Below are positions 6,843 through 12,564 of a DNA stretch of 12,564 bases, piece by piece. How positions within the stretch are numbered: position 1 is the stretch's first letter; every line of letters begins with the position of its first letter. This DNA is from Thermoplasmata archaeon (lineage in GTDB: Archaea; Thermoplasmatota; Thermoplasmata; Thermoplasmatales; Thermoplasmataceae): positions 1 to 12,564 of the forward strand of contig JAJYDZ010000014.1 in assembly GCA_021790415.1 (NCBI GenBank), in the 5' to 3' direction. Position numbers and translations under genes: made by a program. The notes beneath the pieces are model-generated. The model did no database searches, was not told the origin of the DNA, and worked only from the letters and a program-made list of their open reading frames with translations.

Positions 6843-6849
6843 TTAAAAA
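6843..6849 (-). promoter_or_regulatory. TATA-like box for purB
   Basis: TTTTTAA on the minus strand (6849-6843) is centred about 25 nt before the GTG at 6821. It lies in the 55 bp gap between the pilin gene and purB and suggests an own promoter for purB. Confidence 0.45.
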
Positions 6850-6876
6850 GTTTTTTTAATTGCAAGGGAAAACAGA

Positions 6877-7416
6877 CTAAGGAAGTGTCCTCTCAGGATA
6901 ACCACTCCCTATGACTTTATTTATTGCGGTGTCAATGACATTAATATTATAAATAAAGAAACTTGAAGCATGATTTAAAGATTTAAATTCGATTTCAAGC
7001 GATGTATTTAATAGTGTAAAATGGGCAAAATTAGAGTATAGATTTACATTCCTATATTGCAGATTGAAGCCACTTTCATTGAATTCCACTACATCTGAAC
7101 GCAGTTGTACATCTGAATACCCATTCGGCCCCTGAATCTGAAGTTCAATATCATATAAATTCAGTGGGTTTGAAACACTTCTAAATGTAATGTTATAGTA
7201 ATAGCCGGTGGGTTGTGATTCGTTTAGAATTATGAGGGAAACAGACGGCGGAGGAGGGGGTAAATTCTTTATGTATGATTCAGCTTCTATCGCCACCGTT
7301 GCTATGATAACAACTGTTATTGATATCATTAGTATCGTTCCAATAATTGAGGATACTGCACGGTCTTCACTATCCTTACGTATAATCAATTTATTATATG
7401 ATCTCGCCAAATTCAA
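6877..7416 (-). CDS. Type IV pilin-like protein with class III signal peptide
   Basis: A small secreted or pilus-forming protein, 179 aa. After a charged N-terminus (RKDSED) comes RAVSSIIGTILMISITVVIIATVA (residues 19-42 in two runs), the archaeal pilin N-terminal domain. The prepilin peptidase PibD/FlaK would cut after A20, leaving the hydrophobic helix that packs the filament core. Residues 53-57 are five prolines that separate the helix from a beta-rich C-terminal domain. That domain carries sequons (NES, NIT, NES, NTS). No assembly ATPase or platform protein is nearby, so it would rely on machinery elsewhere. The frame is limited upstream by a stop directly abutting the first codon, so the start is TTG 7416 or TTG 7410. 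There is no ATG before the helix. A TATA-like box fits a leaderless TTG. Confidence 0.85.
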   Translation of the reverse strand: MNLARSYNKLIIRKDSEDRAVSSIIGTILMISITVVIIATVAIEAESYIKNLPPPPPSVSLIILNESQPTGYYYNITFRSVSNPLNLYDIELQIQGPNGYSDVQLRSDVVEFNESGFNLQYRNVNLYSNFAHFTLLNTSLEIEFKSLNHASSFFIYNINVIDTAINKVIGSGYPERTLP

Positions 7417-7433
7417 TTAACATAGTTAATTGG

Positions 7434-7441
7434 TTTATATG
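7434..7441 (-). promoter_or_regulatory. TATA box for the pilin-like gene
   Basis: CATATAAA on the minus strand is centred about 21 nt before TTG 7416 and 27 nt before TTG 7410. That favours the 7410 codon or a start just around it. No Shine-Dalgarno is present. Confidence 0.5.
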
Positions 7442-7484
7442 TTTATTGATAGTATGAAAAAAATCCGTTTAGTTTTTAAATGAG

Positions 7485-7508
7485 GCCCTAATATGATTCA
7501 CGTTAGGC
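7485..7508. repeat. Imperfect inverted repeat upstream of the acyl-CoA synthetase promoter
   Basis: CCTAA at 7487-7491 and TTAGG at 7503-7507 form perfect 5-base arms separated by 11 bases, with partial matches on either side. The arm centres are 16 bp apart. The repeat ends just upstream of the TATA-like box at 7515, a position suited to a regulator. It could equally be chance in AT-rich DNA. Confidence 0.3.
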
Positions 7509-7514
7509 TTAATA

Positions 7515-7523
7515 CTTTTATAG
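7515..7523 (+). promoter_or_regulatory. TATA box for the acyl-CoA synthetase gene
   Basis: CTTTTATAG is centred 24 nt before the ATG at 7543, with no Shine-Dalgarno, which fits a leaderless transcript. An out-of-frame ATG at 7533 would then lie upstream of the transcript. Confidence 0.5.
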
Positions 7524-7542
7524 ATTGAATTCATGGTAAAAC

Positions 7543-9147
7543 ATGGTAGGAAACAAATACGAATTAACTTTGGGCAATCTACTGCGATCATCTGTTGAAA
7601 GGAACCCTGAACAGGAAATTGTATATTCTGATAAAAAAAGGTTCACTTATTCTGAGTTTCAGGATAGAGTTTTACGCTTGACAAAGGGATTGATTAACCT
7701 TGGTATCAAGAATGGGGAGAGAGTGGGGGTCATAGATTGGGATTCCTGGGTTTTTCTGGAAGCCTTTTATTCAGTTCCAATGGCAGGAGGTACACTTCAC
7801 ACTGTTAATATTAGATACCCTCCAGAATTGATCTATTATACCATGCAGCAGGCTCAGGATAAAATTGTTATTATCAGGGATGAATTTGTCCCCATAATTG
7901 AGAAATATCAGGAAATGTTCAGTTTTGTTAAACACTGGATTATTTACAGCGAAAGCGGTGAAATTTTAAAGAATACCCTTGAGAATGTACACAATTACAA
8001 TGATATTATTTCCTCAGAATATAATGAACAAATTCCTGCTTTGTCGGAGGATCAGAGAGCAACACTATTCTACACCTCAGGTACAACAGGAATGCCGAAA
8101 GGAGTCTATTTCACGCACAGACAGATCGTTTTGCATGCAATGGTATTGGCCATGAATCTCGGTGATGAACCTGGAAATATAAAATCCAGTGATGTGTTCA
8201 TGCCATTGGTACCAATGTTTCACGTTCATTCCTGGGGTATGCCGCAGTTAATACTACTAAAAGGAATGAAATATGTGTTGCCGGGTAAATACGATTTTGA
8301 AAAGATTCCTGAAATTATGAGCAAGGAAAAGGTAAGCGTTTCTGCAATGGTACCTTCTATTCTTACAATGATTCTTGCCAATCCTAAATCTAAGGAGTTA
8401 ATCTCCCCGTTGAATTTAAGAACTATAATCGGTGGAGCCGCTCTTCCCAAAGGCCTTTATGATCGCGCAAAGGAATTGAATATCCTCTCAATGGCCGGTT
8501 ATGGTATGTCAGAAACGGCGCCGGTTCTTACCCTAGCAACATATAACCATAAGGTTCTAGGTTTACCTGCAGAGGAAAGAGAGAAGTTTAACATAAGTAC
8601 GGGTTTTGCAACTCCATTTGTTGAAATACGATTGAGAGGTAAAAACGGAGAGTTTGTCCCCCATGATGGAAAATCAATCGGAGAAATCGTAATCAGAGCT
8701 CCTTGGGCAACAGAGGGATATTACCAGGACGAAGAGAAGACAGCAAAGTTATGGAAAGACGGATGGTTAAACACAGGTGATCTTGCGGTAATGGATCCTT
8801 ATGGTAGTCTGCACATAGTTGACAGGGAAAAGGATGCAGTTAAATCGGGCGGTGAATTTATCCCCACACTCATAATAGAGGATGTAATAAGCACATTTCC
8901 CGGTATAAGGGAAGTGGCAGTAGTTGCCAGACCGGACCCAAAATGGGAGGAAAGACCCGTGGCATTTATAACAGGTCTGAAGGAAATCCATACTGAAGAA
9001 ATGCTTAATCATCTGAAGCAATATGTGGATTCGGGTAGAATCGCAAAATTCTGGATACCTGACGAGTTTATTGTCATCGACGACTTCCCGAGGACAAGTA
9101 CAAATAAGGTGGATAAAAAGATCCTCAGGGAAAGATTCTCCAAATAA
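7543..9147 (+). CDS. Fatty acyl-CoA synthetase (AMP-forming ligase)
   Basis: Activates a carboxylic acid, probably a medium- or long-chain fatty acid, to its CoA thioester via an acyl-adenylate; acts in the cytoplasm or at the membrane. It is 534 aa, full length for the ANL superfamily. Motifs in order are the phosphate loop YTSGTTGMPKGV (177-188), the adenylate motif YGMSET (320-325), GWLNTGD (407-413) with the ATP-ribose-binding Asp413, the hinge DREKDAVKSGGEF (427-439), and the C-terminal catalytic lysine K522 in TSTNKVDKK. The usual glycine before that lysine is replaced by asparagine. The overall sequence is like the AlkK-type synthetases frequent in Thermoplasmata. Chain-length preference cannot be read from the sequence. 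It is a single-gene unit that ends one base from the convergent SpoIIM-like gene. Confidence 0.93.
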   Translation: MVGNKYELTLGNLLRSSVERNPEQEIVYSDKKRFTYSEFQDRVLRLTKGLINLGIKNGERVGVIDWDSWVFLEAFYSVPMAGGTLHTVNIRYPPELIYYTMQQAQDKIVIIRDEFVPIIEKYQEMFSFVKHWIIYSESGEILKNTLENVHNYNDIISSEYNEQIPALSEDQRATLFYTSGTTGMPKGVYFTHRQIVLHAMVLAMNLGDEPGNIKSSDVFMPLVPMFHVHSWGMPQLILLKGMKYVLPGKYDFEKIPEIMSKEKVSVSAMVPSILTMILANPKSKELISPLNLRTIIGGAALPKGLYDRAKELNILSMAGYGMSETAPVLTLATYNHKVLGLPAEEREKFNISTGFATPFVEIRLRGKNGEFVPHDGKSIGEIVIRAPWATEGYYQDEEKTAKLWKDGWLNTGDLAVMDPYGSLHIVDREKDAVKSGGEFIPTLIIEDVISTFPGIREVAVVARPDPKWEERPVAFITGLKEIHTEEMLNHLKQYVDSGRIAKFWIPDEFIVIDDFPRTSTNKVDKKILRERFSK

Positions 9148-9148
9148 G

Positions 9149-9862
9149 TTATTGGTTTAATTTCTCCTCTATTTTAGGAATTACATTCTTTTTTCTAAAT
9201 TTTACATGCCCGTTTATTCTGTGAAACAAAAATATAAGGAAAATTAATGCAGGTACTGCAGGAATCCACATCAACAATGGATATAGGAGATTGTTAGGTG
9301 AAGATTGAGTTTTTTCAAAATATATTTCAACAGACTCAAACATGGCTGCAACCGCAAGCTCAACTGCAACAAAGCCATATAAGAGGAGTGATTTAATTAA
9401 CCGTTTCTTGAATATTTCTTTTCCTTCCCTTATCTTTATGAGTGAATATATTAGATAAATACTGATTGAAACTGCAACAGCATAAGAAGGCAATTCAAGC
9501 CAGGAATGTGGAAACAGCAAGAGTGAAATAAAAACAGCTATCCCTGAAACATTATATGAACCCCCCTCTAAAGATATAACTAATGCTGTTCCAGAACTTG
9601 AAGCAAGGAAAAAAAATGGACCGATTATGGGGATAACTTCTAAACTCGCGACTTTGAAATTGTTTAAAAAAATATCCTTAAACATTACCGGTATGGTCTG
9701 AGAAGTAATGGATGACTGTTCGGACTTGAATGAAGAAAGCAGTGATGGGTCTTTAAATGGGATAGAGGTAATAATTATGTAAATGATAAATTCCAGTAAA
9801 AGCGAAACAAGGAAATAATTGTGAATGTGTTTTTTATCAAGAGAAATAATCCCTTCTTCCAT
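9149..9862 (-). CDS. SpoIIM-like (DUF95) integral membrane protein
   Basis: A 237-residue membrane protein of the stage II sporulation protein M family. The family is widespread in non-sporulating bacteria and archaea, and its function there is unknown. The match rests on two conserved stretches: FLNNFKVASLEVIPIIGP (65-82), with the paired asparagines that open the core domain, and LFPHSWLELPSYAVAVS (116-132), the PHxxxELP motif at the start of a helix. About five hydrophobic segments are visible, near 17-35, 73-97, 107-118, 125-142 and 158-173, plus a last one near 192-212 followed by a basic tail (HVKFRKKN). It stands alone, convergent with the acyl-CoA synthetase and separated from the upstream transketolase/transaldolase operon by 62 bp. 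The start ATG 9862 has a TATA-like box at the leaderless distance. Confidence 0.78.
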   Translation of the reverse strand: MEEGIISLDKKHIHNYFLVSLLLEFIIYIIITSIPFKDPSLLSSFKSEQSSITSQTIPVMFKDIFLNNFKVASLEVIPIIGPFFFLASSSGTALVISLEGGSYNVSGIAVFISLLLFPHSWLELPSYAVAVSISIYLIYSLIKIREGKEIFKKRLIKSLLLYGFVAVELAVAAMFESVEIYFEKTQSSPNNLLYPLLMWIPAVPALIFLIFLFHRINGHVKFRKKNVIPKIEEKLNQ

Positions 9863-9880
9863 GGTACTTTATATTTTTTT

Positions 9881-9889
9881 AATATTTAA
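9881..9889 (-). promoter_or_regulatory. TATA-like box for the SpoIIM-like gene
   Basis: TTAAATATT on the minus strand is centred about 23-24 nt before the ATG at 9862. The surrounding sequence is repetitive A/T, so the exact box is uncertain. Confidence 0.4.
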
Positions 9890-9924
9890 TATTCACAATA
9901 TTCGTGAGTTTGAAATTATAAAAT

Positions 9925-10596
9925 TTAGAGAGGGAATTCTCCTTCTCCAAAATCCTTCTTCCAATCGTCCAGAAATCTTTTTAGCCCTTCGTCTGTCTTG
10001 GGGTGTGCTGTAAGCTTGGAAATGACATCAAACGGCATTGTTACAACATCAGCTCCCATGATTGCAGATCTGAGTACGTGAATGGGGTTCCTTATGGATG
10101 CTACCAGAATTTTAGTCTTAATATTATAGTTCACAAAAATGGTTTTGATCTCATCAATTATGGACATTCCATCTTCACCAATATCATCAAGTCGTCCCAC
10201 AAACGGTGAAACGTATTCAGCTCCTGCTTTTGCAGCGAACATGGCCTGCAACGGATTAAAGATCAATGTGCAGTTTACAGGAATTCTTTTTTCTGTCAAT
10301 GATTTTATTGTCCTTAGTCCGGGAAGCGTCATTGGTATCTTCACCACAGCATTATCAGCAAGTGCGCTGATTCGAAGAGCCTGTTTCAACATACCTTCAT
10401 AATCTGTTGCAACTACTTCTATGCTAACCGGTCCCGGTGTTTCTTTGAGTATTTGTGACACAAGTTCCTTAAAACTAATTCCCTTGGCAAGTTCTTTTGC
10501 GGCCAATGATGGATTTGTTGTCACTCCATCAAGCAGACCCCAGTCTCTGACCTTCTTAATTTCATCTACATTTGCGGTATCTAAAAATATTTTCAT
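9925..10596 (-). CDS. tal: Transaldolase (TalC/MipB subfamily)
   Basis: Transfers a dihydroxyacetone unit between sedoheptulose 7-phosphate and glyceraldehyde 3-phosphate in the non-oxidative pentose phosphate pathway. It is 223 aa, the short TalC/fructose-6-phosphate aldolase-like form. The (beta/alpha)8 barrel is recognisable from [15 protein letters not shown] (Asp6), GVTTNPSL (Asn28), the Schiff-base lysine K86 in [19 protein letters not shown] and [11 protein letters not shown]. Close relatives include true transaldolases and fructose-6-phosphate aldolases. Position directly behind a transketolase makes transaldolase the better call. Its ATG overlaps the stop of the transketolase C-half gene by 4 bp and has a strong Shine-Dalgarno, so it is the last gene of the operon. 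Confidence 0.94.
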   Translation of the reverse strand: MKIFLDTANVDEIKKVRDWGLLDGVTTNPSLAAKELAKGISFKELVSQILKETPGPVSIEVVATDYEGMLKQALRISALADNAVVKIPMTLPGLRTIKSLTEKRIPVNCTLIFNPLQAMFAAKAGAEYVSPFVGRLDDIGEDGMSIIDEIKTIFVNYNIKTKILVASIRNPIHVLRSAIMGADVVTMPFDVISKLTAHPKTDEGLKRFLDDWKKDFGEGEFPL

Positions 10597-11534
10597 TTCT
10601 TATCCTCCCTGAAACATTCCAATCCTAATTTAACTATGTCCTGTACACCCATATGGAAATAATCAAACAGTTCCCAAGATTTCCCAGATTTTCCAAAGGT
10701 ATCCCTCATTCCCAATCTTTTGACGATTGCTGGATATTCCTCTGAAACAACCTCACAGACTCTGCTTCCAATGCCGTTATAAATAGAGTGCTCTTCAGCC
10801 GTAACAATTTTACCCGTCTCCTTGGCGGCCTTGATAATTGCGTCACGATCAATTGGCTTAACCGTTGAAAGATTAATCACCCTTACATCTATCCCATGCG
10901 TTCTCAATTCCTCTGCAGCTTGAAGGGCGAAAGATACCATTACTCCGTTGGCAAATATTGTCAAATCCTTACCGTCTCTAAACGTAACAGATTTTCCTTC
11001 CGTATATTTATAGTCCGGTTCATTAAGGACCGGAAACTTTTCCCTTGAGAGTCTTACATAATAAGGAGTGGTAGTATTTTCAGTAAGATACTCCAAAACG
11101 CTCTGGGTTTCTATTGAATCAACCGGCACTATTACTTTCATGTTAGGCAGACCCGACATTATACCTACATCTTCTACTATCTGGTGTGTAGCCCCATCCT
11201 CTCCAACCGTTATTCCCGCATGGGTAACAACAAATTTTACATTCACGTTGTTATAGCAAATAGATTGCCTGATTTGTTCGTATGTCCTCATAAGAAATAC
11301 TGCAAAGGTAGATACAAATACCCGTTTACCACTAAGGGCCAGGCCAGCTGCAGACGAAACCATGGACTGTTCTGATATCCCCATATTGAAAAAACGATCG
11401 GGGAATTTCTTTCCAAAGGTTGCGGTTTTTGTGGATGAGGATAGATCAGCATCAAGAACCACAATATCATTGTATTTTTCACCTAGTTTTACTAAAGTTT
11501 CTCCGTATTTTTCCCTTAAACTCTCTGAGCTCAT
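10593..11534 (-). CDS. Transketolase, C-terminal subunit
   Basis: The second half of a split transketolase, 313 aa, carrying the pyrimidine-binding and C-terminal transketolase domains. Paired with the N-terminal subunit it moves two-carbon ketol units between sugar phosphates. The glutamate that activates thiamine diphosphate is E55 in [15 protein letters not shown] (111-118) is the conserved loop near the cofactor, and [12 protein letters not shown] follows as usual. The C-terminal domain includes [14 protein letters not shown] and [13 protein letters not shown]. The ATG at 11534 overlaps the TGA of the N-terminal gene by 4 bp (ATGA) and has a good Shine-Dalgarno. A related family, the 1-deoxyxylulose 5-phosphate synthase C-terminal region, has similar domains, but the split form and the transaldolase neighbour point to transketolase. 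Confidence 0.93.
   Translation of the reverse strand: MSSESLREKYGETLVKLGEKYNDIVVLDADLSSSTKTATFGKKFPDRFFNMGISEQSMVSSAAGLALSGKRVFVSTFAVFLMRTYEQIRQSICYNNVNVKFVVTHAGITVGEDGATHQIVEDVGIMSGLPNMKVIVPVDSIETQSVLEYLTENTTTPYYVRLSREKFPVLNEPDYKYTEGKSVTFRDGKDLTIFANGVMVSFALQAAEELRTHGIDVRVINLSTVKPIDRDAIIKAAKETGKIVTAEEHSIYNGIGSRVCEVVSEEYPAIVKRLGMRDTFGKSGKSWELFDYFHMGVQDIVKLGLECFREDKK
10602..10608 (-). promoter_or_regulatory. Shine-Dalgarno of the transaldolase gene
   Basis: GGAGGAT on the minus strand ends 5 nt before the ATG at 10596. It lies in the last codons of the transketolase C-half gene and supports coupled translation. Confidence 0.75.
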
Positions 11535-12361
11535 GCCGTCATCTCCTTTATGTCCTTCAATGCCTTCTCATATTCGCTCTGGTTTGCAGGAGGTGATCCG
11601 TGATACTTTGGATTATTCTCCATATATGAAACTCCCTTGCCTTTTACCGTATTTGCAATAATAAGGTTAGGCCCGTCTTTCTTATTCTTTGCTTTCTGTA
11701 TTGTTTCAGAAATCTCATGAATGTTATGACCATTAATTTCAAAAACATTCCATCCAAAGGACCTTACCTTAGCTCCGATATCTCCCATGGGCATTATATC
11801 CTTGGTAAATCCATCTAATTGAACATTATTCTTGTCTAATATTACTATTAGGTTAGAAAGCGAATATTTGAATCCTGCCATGAATGATTCCCATACACTT
11901 CCTTCTTCGATTTCTCCGTCACCAATAATTGCATATACTGTATATTTTGCCTTATCTATCTTACCGGCAAGAGCCATCCCTACTGCTACACCTAGGCCTT
12001 GACCCAATGAACCCGTAGATGACTCTACACCTGGCACCCCCCGATGAACATGCCCCTCCAGTTTAGAATTAAGTTTCCGAAAGCCCATTAGTAGTTCCTT
12101 GGGAAAAAACCCCCTTAGTGAAAGTATGGAATATAATGCCGGGGAAGCATGACCTTTACTCATTATGAGTCGATCTCTGTTGGGGTCGTTTGGATTTGTC
12201 GGATCAATGTTCATTTCCCTAAAATACAGATCCGCTAAAATATCAATAATGCTTAGGGAACCTCCAGGATGTCCACTGTTTGCTGAATAGACCATCTCTA
12301 TGATAAGTTTTCTTGCCTCTCTTGCTTTCTCAAATATCATGAGGTCGGCCTGCTCAGTCAT
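11531..12361 (-). CDS. Transketolase, N-terminal subunit
   Basis: The first half of a split transketolase, 276 aa, containing the diphosphate-binding domain. NSGHPGGS (28-35) holds the conserved His31. SKGHASPALYS follows, and the thiamine diphosphate/Mg motif runs from GDG (147-149) to NN (178-179). The motif STGSLGQGLGVAVGMAL is also present. Split transketolases are standard in many archaea, where the pathway supplies ribose and erythrose phosphates without an oxidative branch. It is the promoter-proximal gene of the three-gene operon with the C-terminal subunit and transaldolase. The start ATG 12361 is supported by the family N-terminus and by a GGTG-type Shine-Dalgarno 7 nt upstream. Its TGA overlaps the next gene by 4 bp. 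Confidence 0.94.
   Translation of the reverse strand: MTEQADLMIFEKAREARKLIIEMVYSANSGHPGGSLSIIDILADLYFREMNIDPTNPNDPNRDRLIMSKGHASPALYSILSLRGFFPKELLMGFRKLNSKLEGHVHRGVPGVESSTGSLGQGLGVAVGMALAGKIDKAKYTVYAIIGDGEIEEGSVWESFMAGFKYSLSNLIVILDKNNVQLDGFTKDIMPMGDIGAKVRSFGWNVFEINGHNIHEISETIQKAKNKKDGPNLIIANTVKGKGVSYMENNPKYHGSPPANQSEYEKALKDIKEMTA
11541..11546 (-). promoter_or_regulatory. Shine-Dalgarno of the transketolase C-half gene
   Basis: The minus strand reads GGAGAT, continuing GA, so GGAGATGA differs from the ideal GGAGGTGA by one base. GGAG ends 8 nt before the ATG at 11534, and the site lies within the N-half coding sequence. Confidence 0.65.
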
Positions 12362-12368
12362 TGAAAAA

Positions 12369-12399
12369 CACCCTATATTTGCCTCTTAACCATATATTC
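12369..12399 (-). promoter_or_regulatory. Promoter and Shine-Dalgarno of the transketolase-transaldolase operon
   Basis: On the minus strand an AATATATG box (12391-12398, read right to left) is centred about 34 nt before the ATG, and GGTTAAGA lies closer, about 26 nt away. GGGTG (12373-12369) is 7 nt before the ATG at 12361. The combination suggests a short leader with a Shine-Dalgarno, unlike most of the other unit-starting genes here. Confidence 0.4.
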
Positions 12400-12489
12400 A
12401 TTTCCATAGGATATTTGAGTGTAAATTAAAACGTTTTGATAGATTTTAAGGAAAATGAATATTTTAATGATTTAAACTTTTCTGGAAAT

Positions 12490-12564
12490 TTAGGAGATGT
12501 TATCGATATCTCCGCCAAATCCTTTACCGGGTCCAGGGTGTACATCAAACTTTGTTTTAACCCC
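12490..12564 (-). CDS. C-terminal end of an unidentified gene (partial, enters from right edge)
   Basis: Reading the minus strand from the window edge, a frame is open for 24 codons to a TAA at 12492-12490. The peptide ends FDVHPGPGKGFGGDIDNIS, rich in Gly and Pro with acidic residues, unlike random AT-rich sequence. Base composition is clearly less A/T-rich than in the adjoining gap (12362-12489), which supports real coding sequence. I do not recognise the family. The gap that follows is about 128 bp and holds the transketolase promoter plus a short palindrome AAAACGTTTT at 12428-12437. Confidence 0.5.
   Translation of the reverse strand, partial: GVKTKFDVHPGPGKGFGGDIDNIS

Noticed and set aside
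9892..9906. Short TCAC/GTGA inverted repeat upstream of the SpoIIM-like promoter
   Set aside because: The arms are only 4 bases in repetitive A/T sequence. That is too weak to call an operator without comparison to relatives.
10003..11661. Several plus-strand frames of 60-100 codons opposite transaldolase and transketolase
   Set aside because: All lie antisense to well-supported enzyme genes and lack motifs, start signals or operon logic.
12428..12437. Palindrome AAAACGTTTT upstream of the transketolase operon
   Set aside because: Ten bases of A/T-dominated symmetry about 70 nt from the start are expected by chance. No second copy was noticed in the window.
1..12564. CRISPR array, insertion sequence, integrase or attachment site
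   Set aside because: No regularly spaced repeats, no transposase or recombinase motifs and no flanking duplications were seen. The gene content is largely housekeeping.

Overview
The window looks like chromosomal DNA from an archaeon, most likely of the Thermoplasmata (Thermoplasma, Ferroplasma or Cuniculiplasma type). The case for archaea is: a diphthamide synthase (diphthine-ammonia ligase) gene, a pilin with an archaeal class III signal peptide, a transketolase split into two genes next to a TalC-type transaldolase, AT-rich intergenic stretches, and TATA-like boxes centred about 24-30 nt upstream of many start codons. The order-level placement is inferred from overall protein character; no search was run.

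Layout, left to right. (1) At 1-2152, read right to left, a three-gene unit encodes a membrane-anchored, sequon-rich secreted protein, an ABC-2 type permease and its ATPase; the ATPase is cut by the left edge. The first two genes touch or overlap and the last two overlap by one base. (2) At 2287-2529 lies a stand-alone Lrp/AsnC ligand-binding (RAM) domain. (3) At 2619-3086 (minus) and 3134-3781 (plus) are a BCP-type peroxiredoxin and the diphthine-ammonia ligase Dph6, diverging from a 47 bp promoter region. (4) At 3778-4836 is an uncharacterised radical SAM protein, convergent with dph6 and overlapping it by 4 bp. (5) At 4871-6821 adenylosuccinate lyase (purB) is followed by an overlapping winged-helix protein. 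(6) At 6877-7416 is a lone type IV pilin-like protein. (7) At 7543-9147 (plus) is a fatty acyl-CoA synthetase, meeting a SpoIIM-like membrane protein (9149-9862, minus) tail to tail. (8) At 9925-12361 (minus) is a non-oxidative pentose phosphate operon: transketolase N half, transketolase C half and transaldolase, with 4 bp overlaps. (9) At 12490-12564 is the last 24 codons of an unidentified minus-strand gene entering from the right edge.

The genes are mostly housekeeping: purine synthesis, pentose phosphate interconversion, fatty-acid activation, peroxide defence and EF-2 modification. A cell-surface and membrane fraction (ABC-2 unit, pilin, SpoIIM-like protein) is mixed in. Expression signals are consistent. 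Genes that begin a unit carry a TATA-like box 23-30 nt before the start codon and usually no Shine-Dalgarno, which suggests leaderless mRNAs, including some with GTG or TTG starts. Genes inside operons carry strong Shine-Dalgarno sequences.

No rRNA, tRNA, CRISPR array, transposase or integrase was seen, and no gene-free stretch exceeds 300 bases. I found no clear new defence or mobile system. The least explained parts are the glycoprotein plus ABC-2 unit, the radical SAM protein with extra cysteines, the winged-helix partner of purB and the lone pilin.
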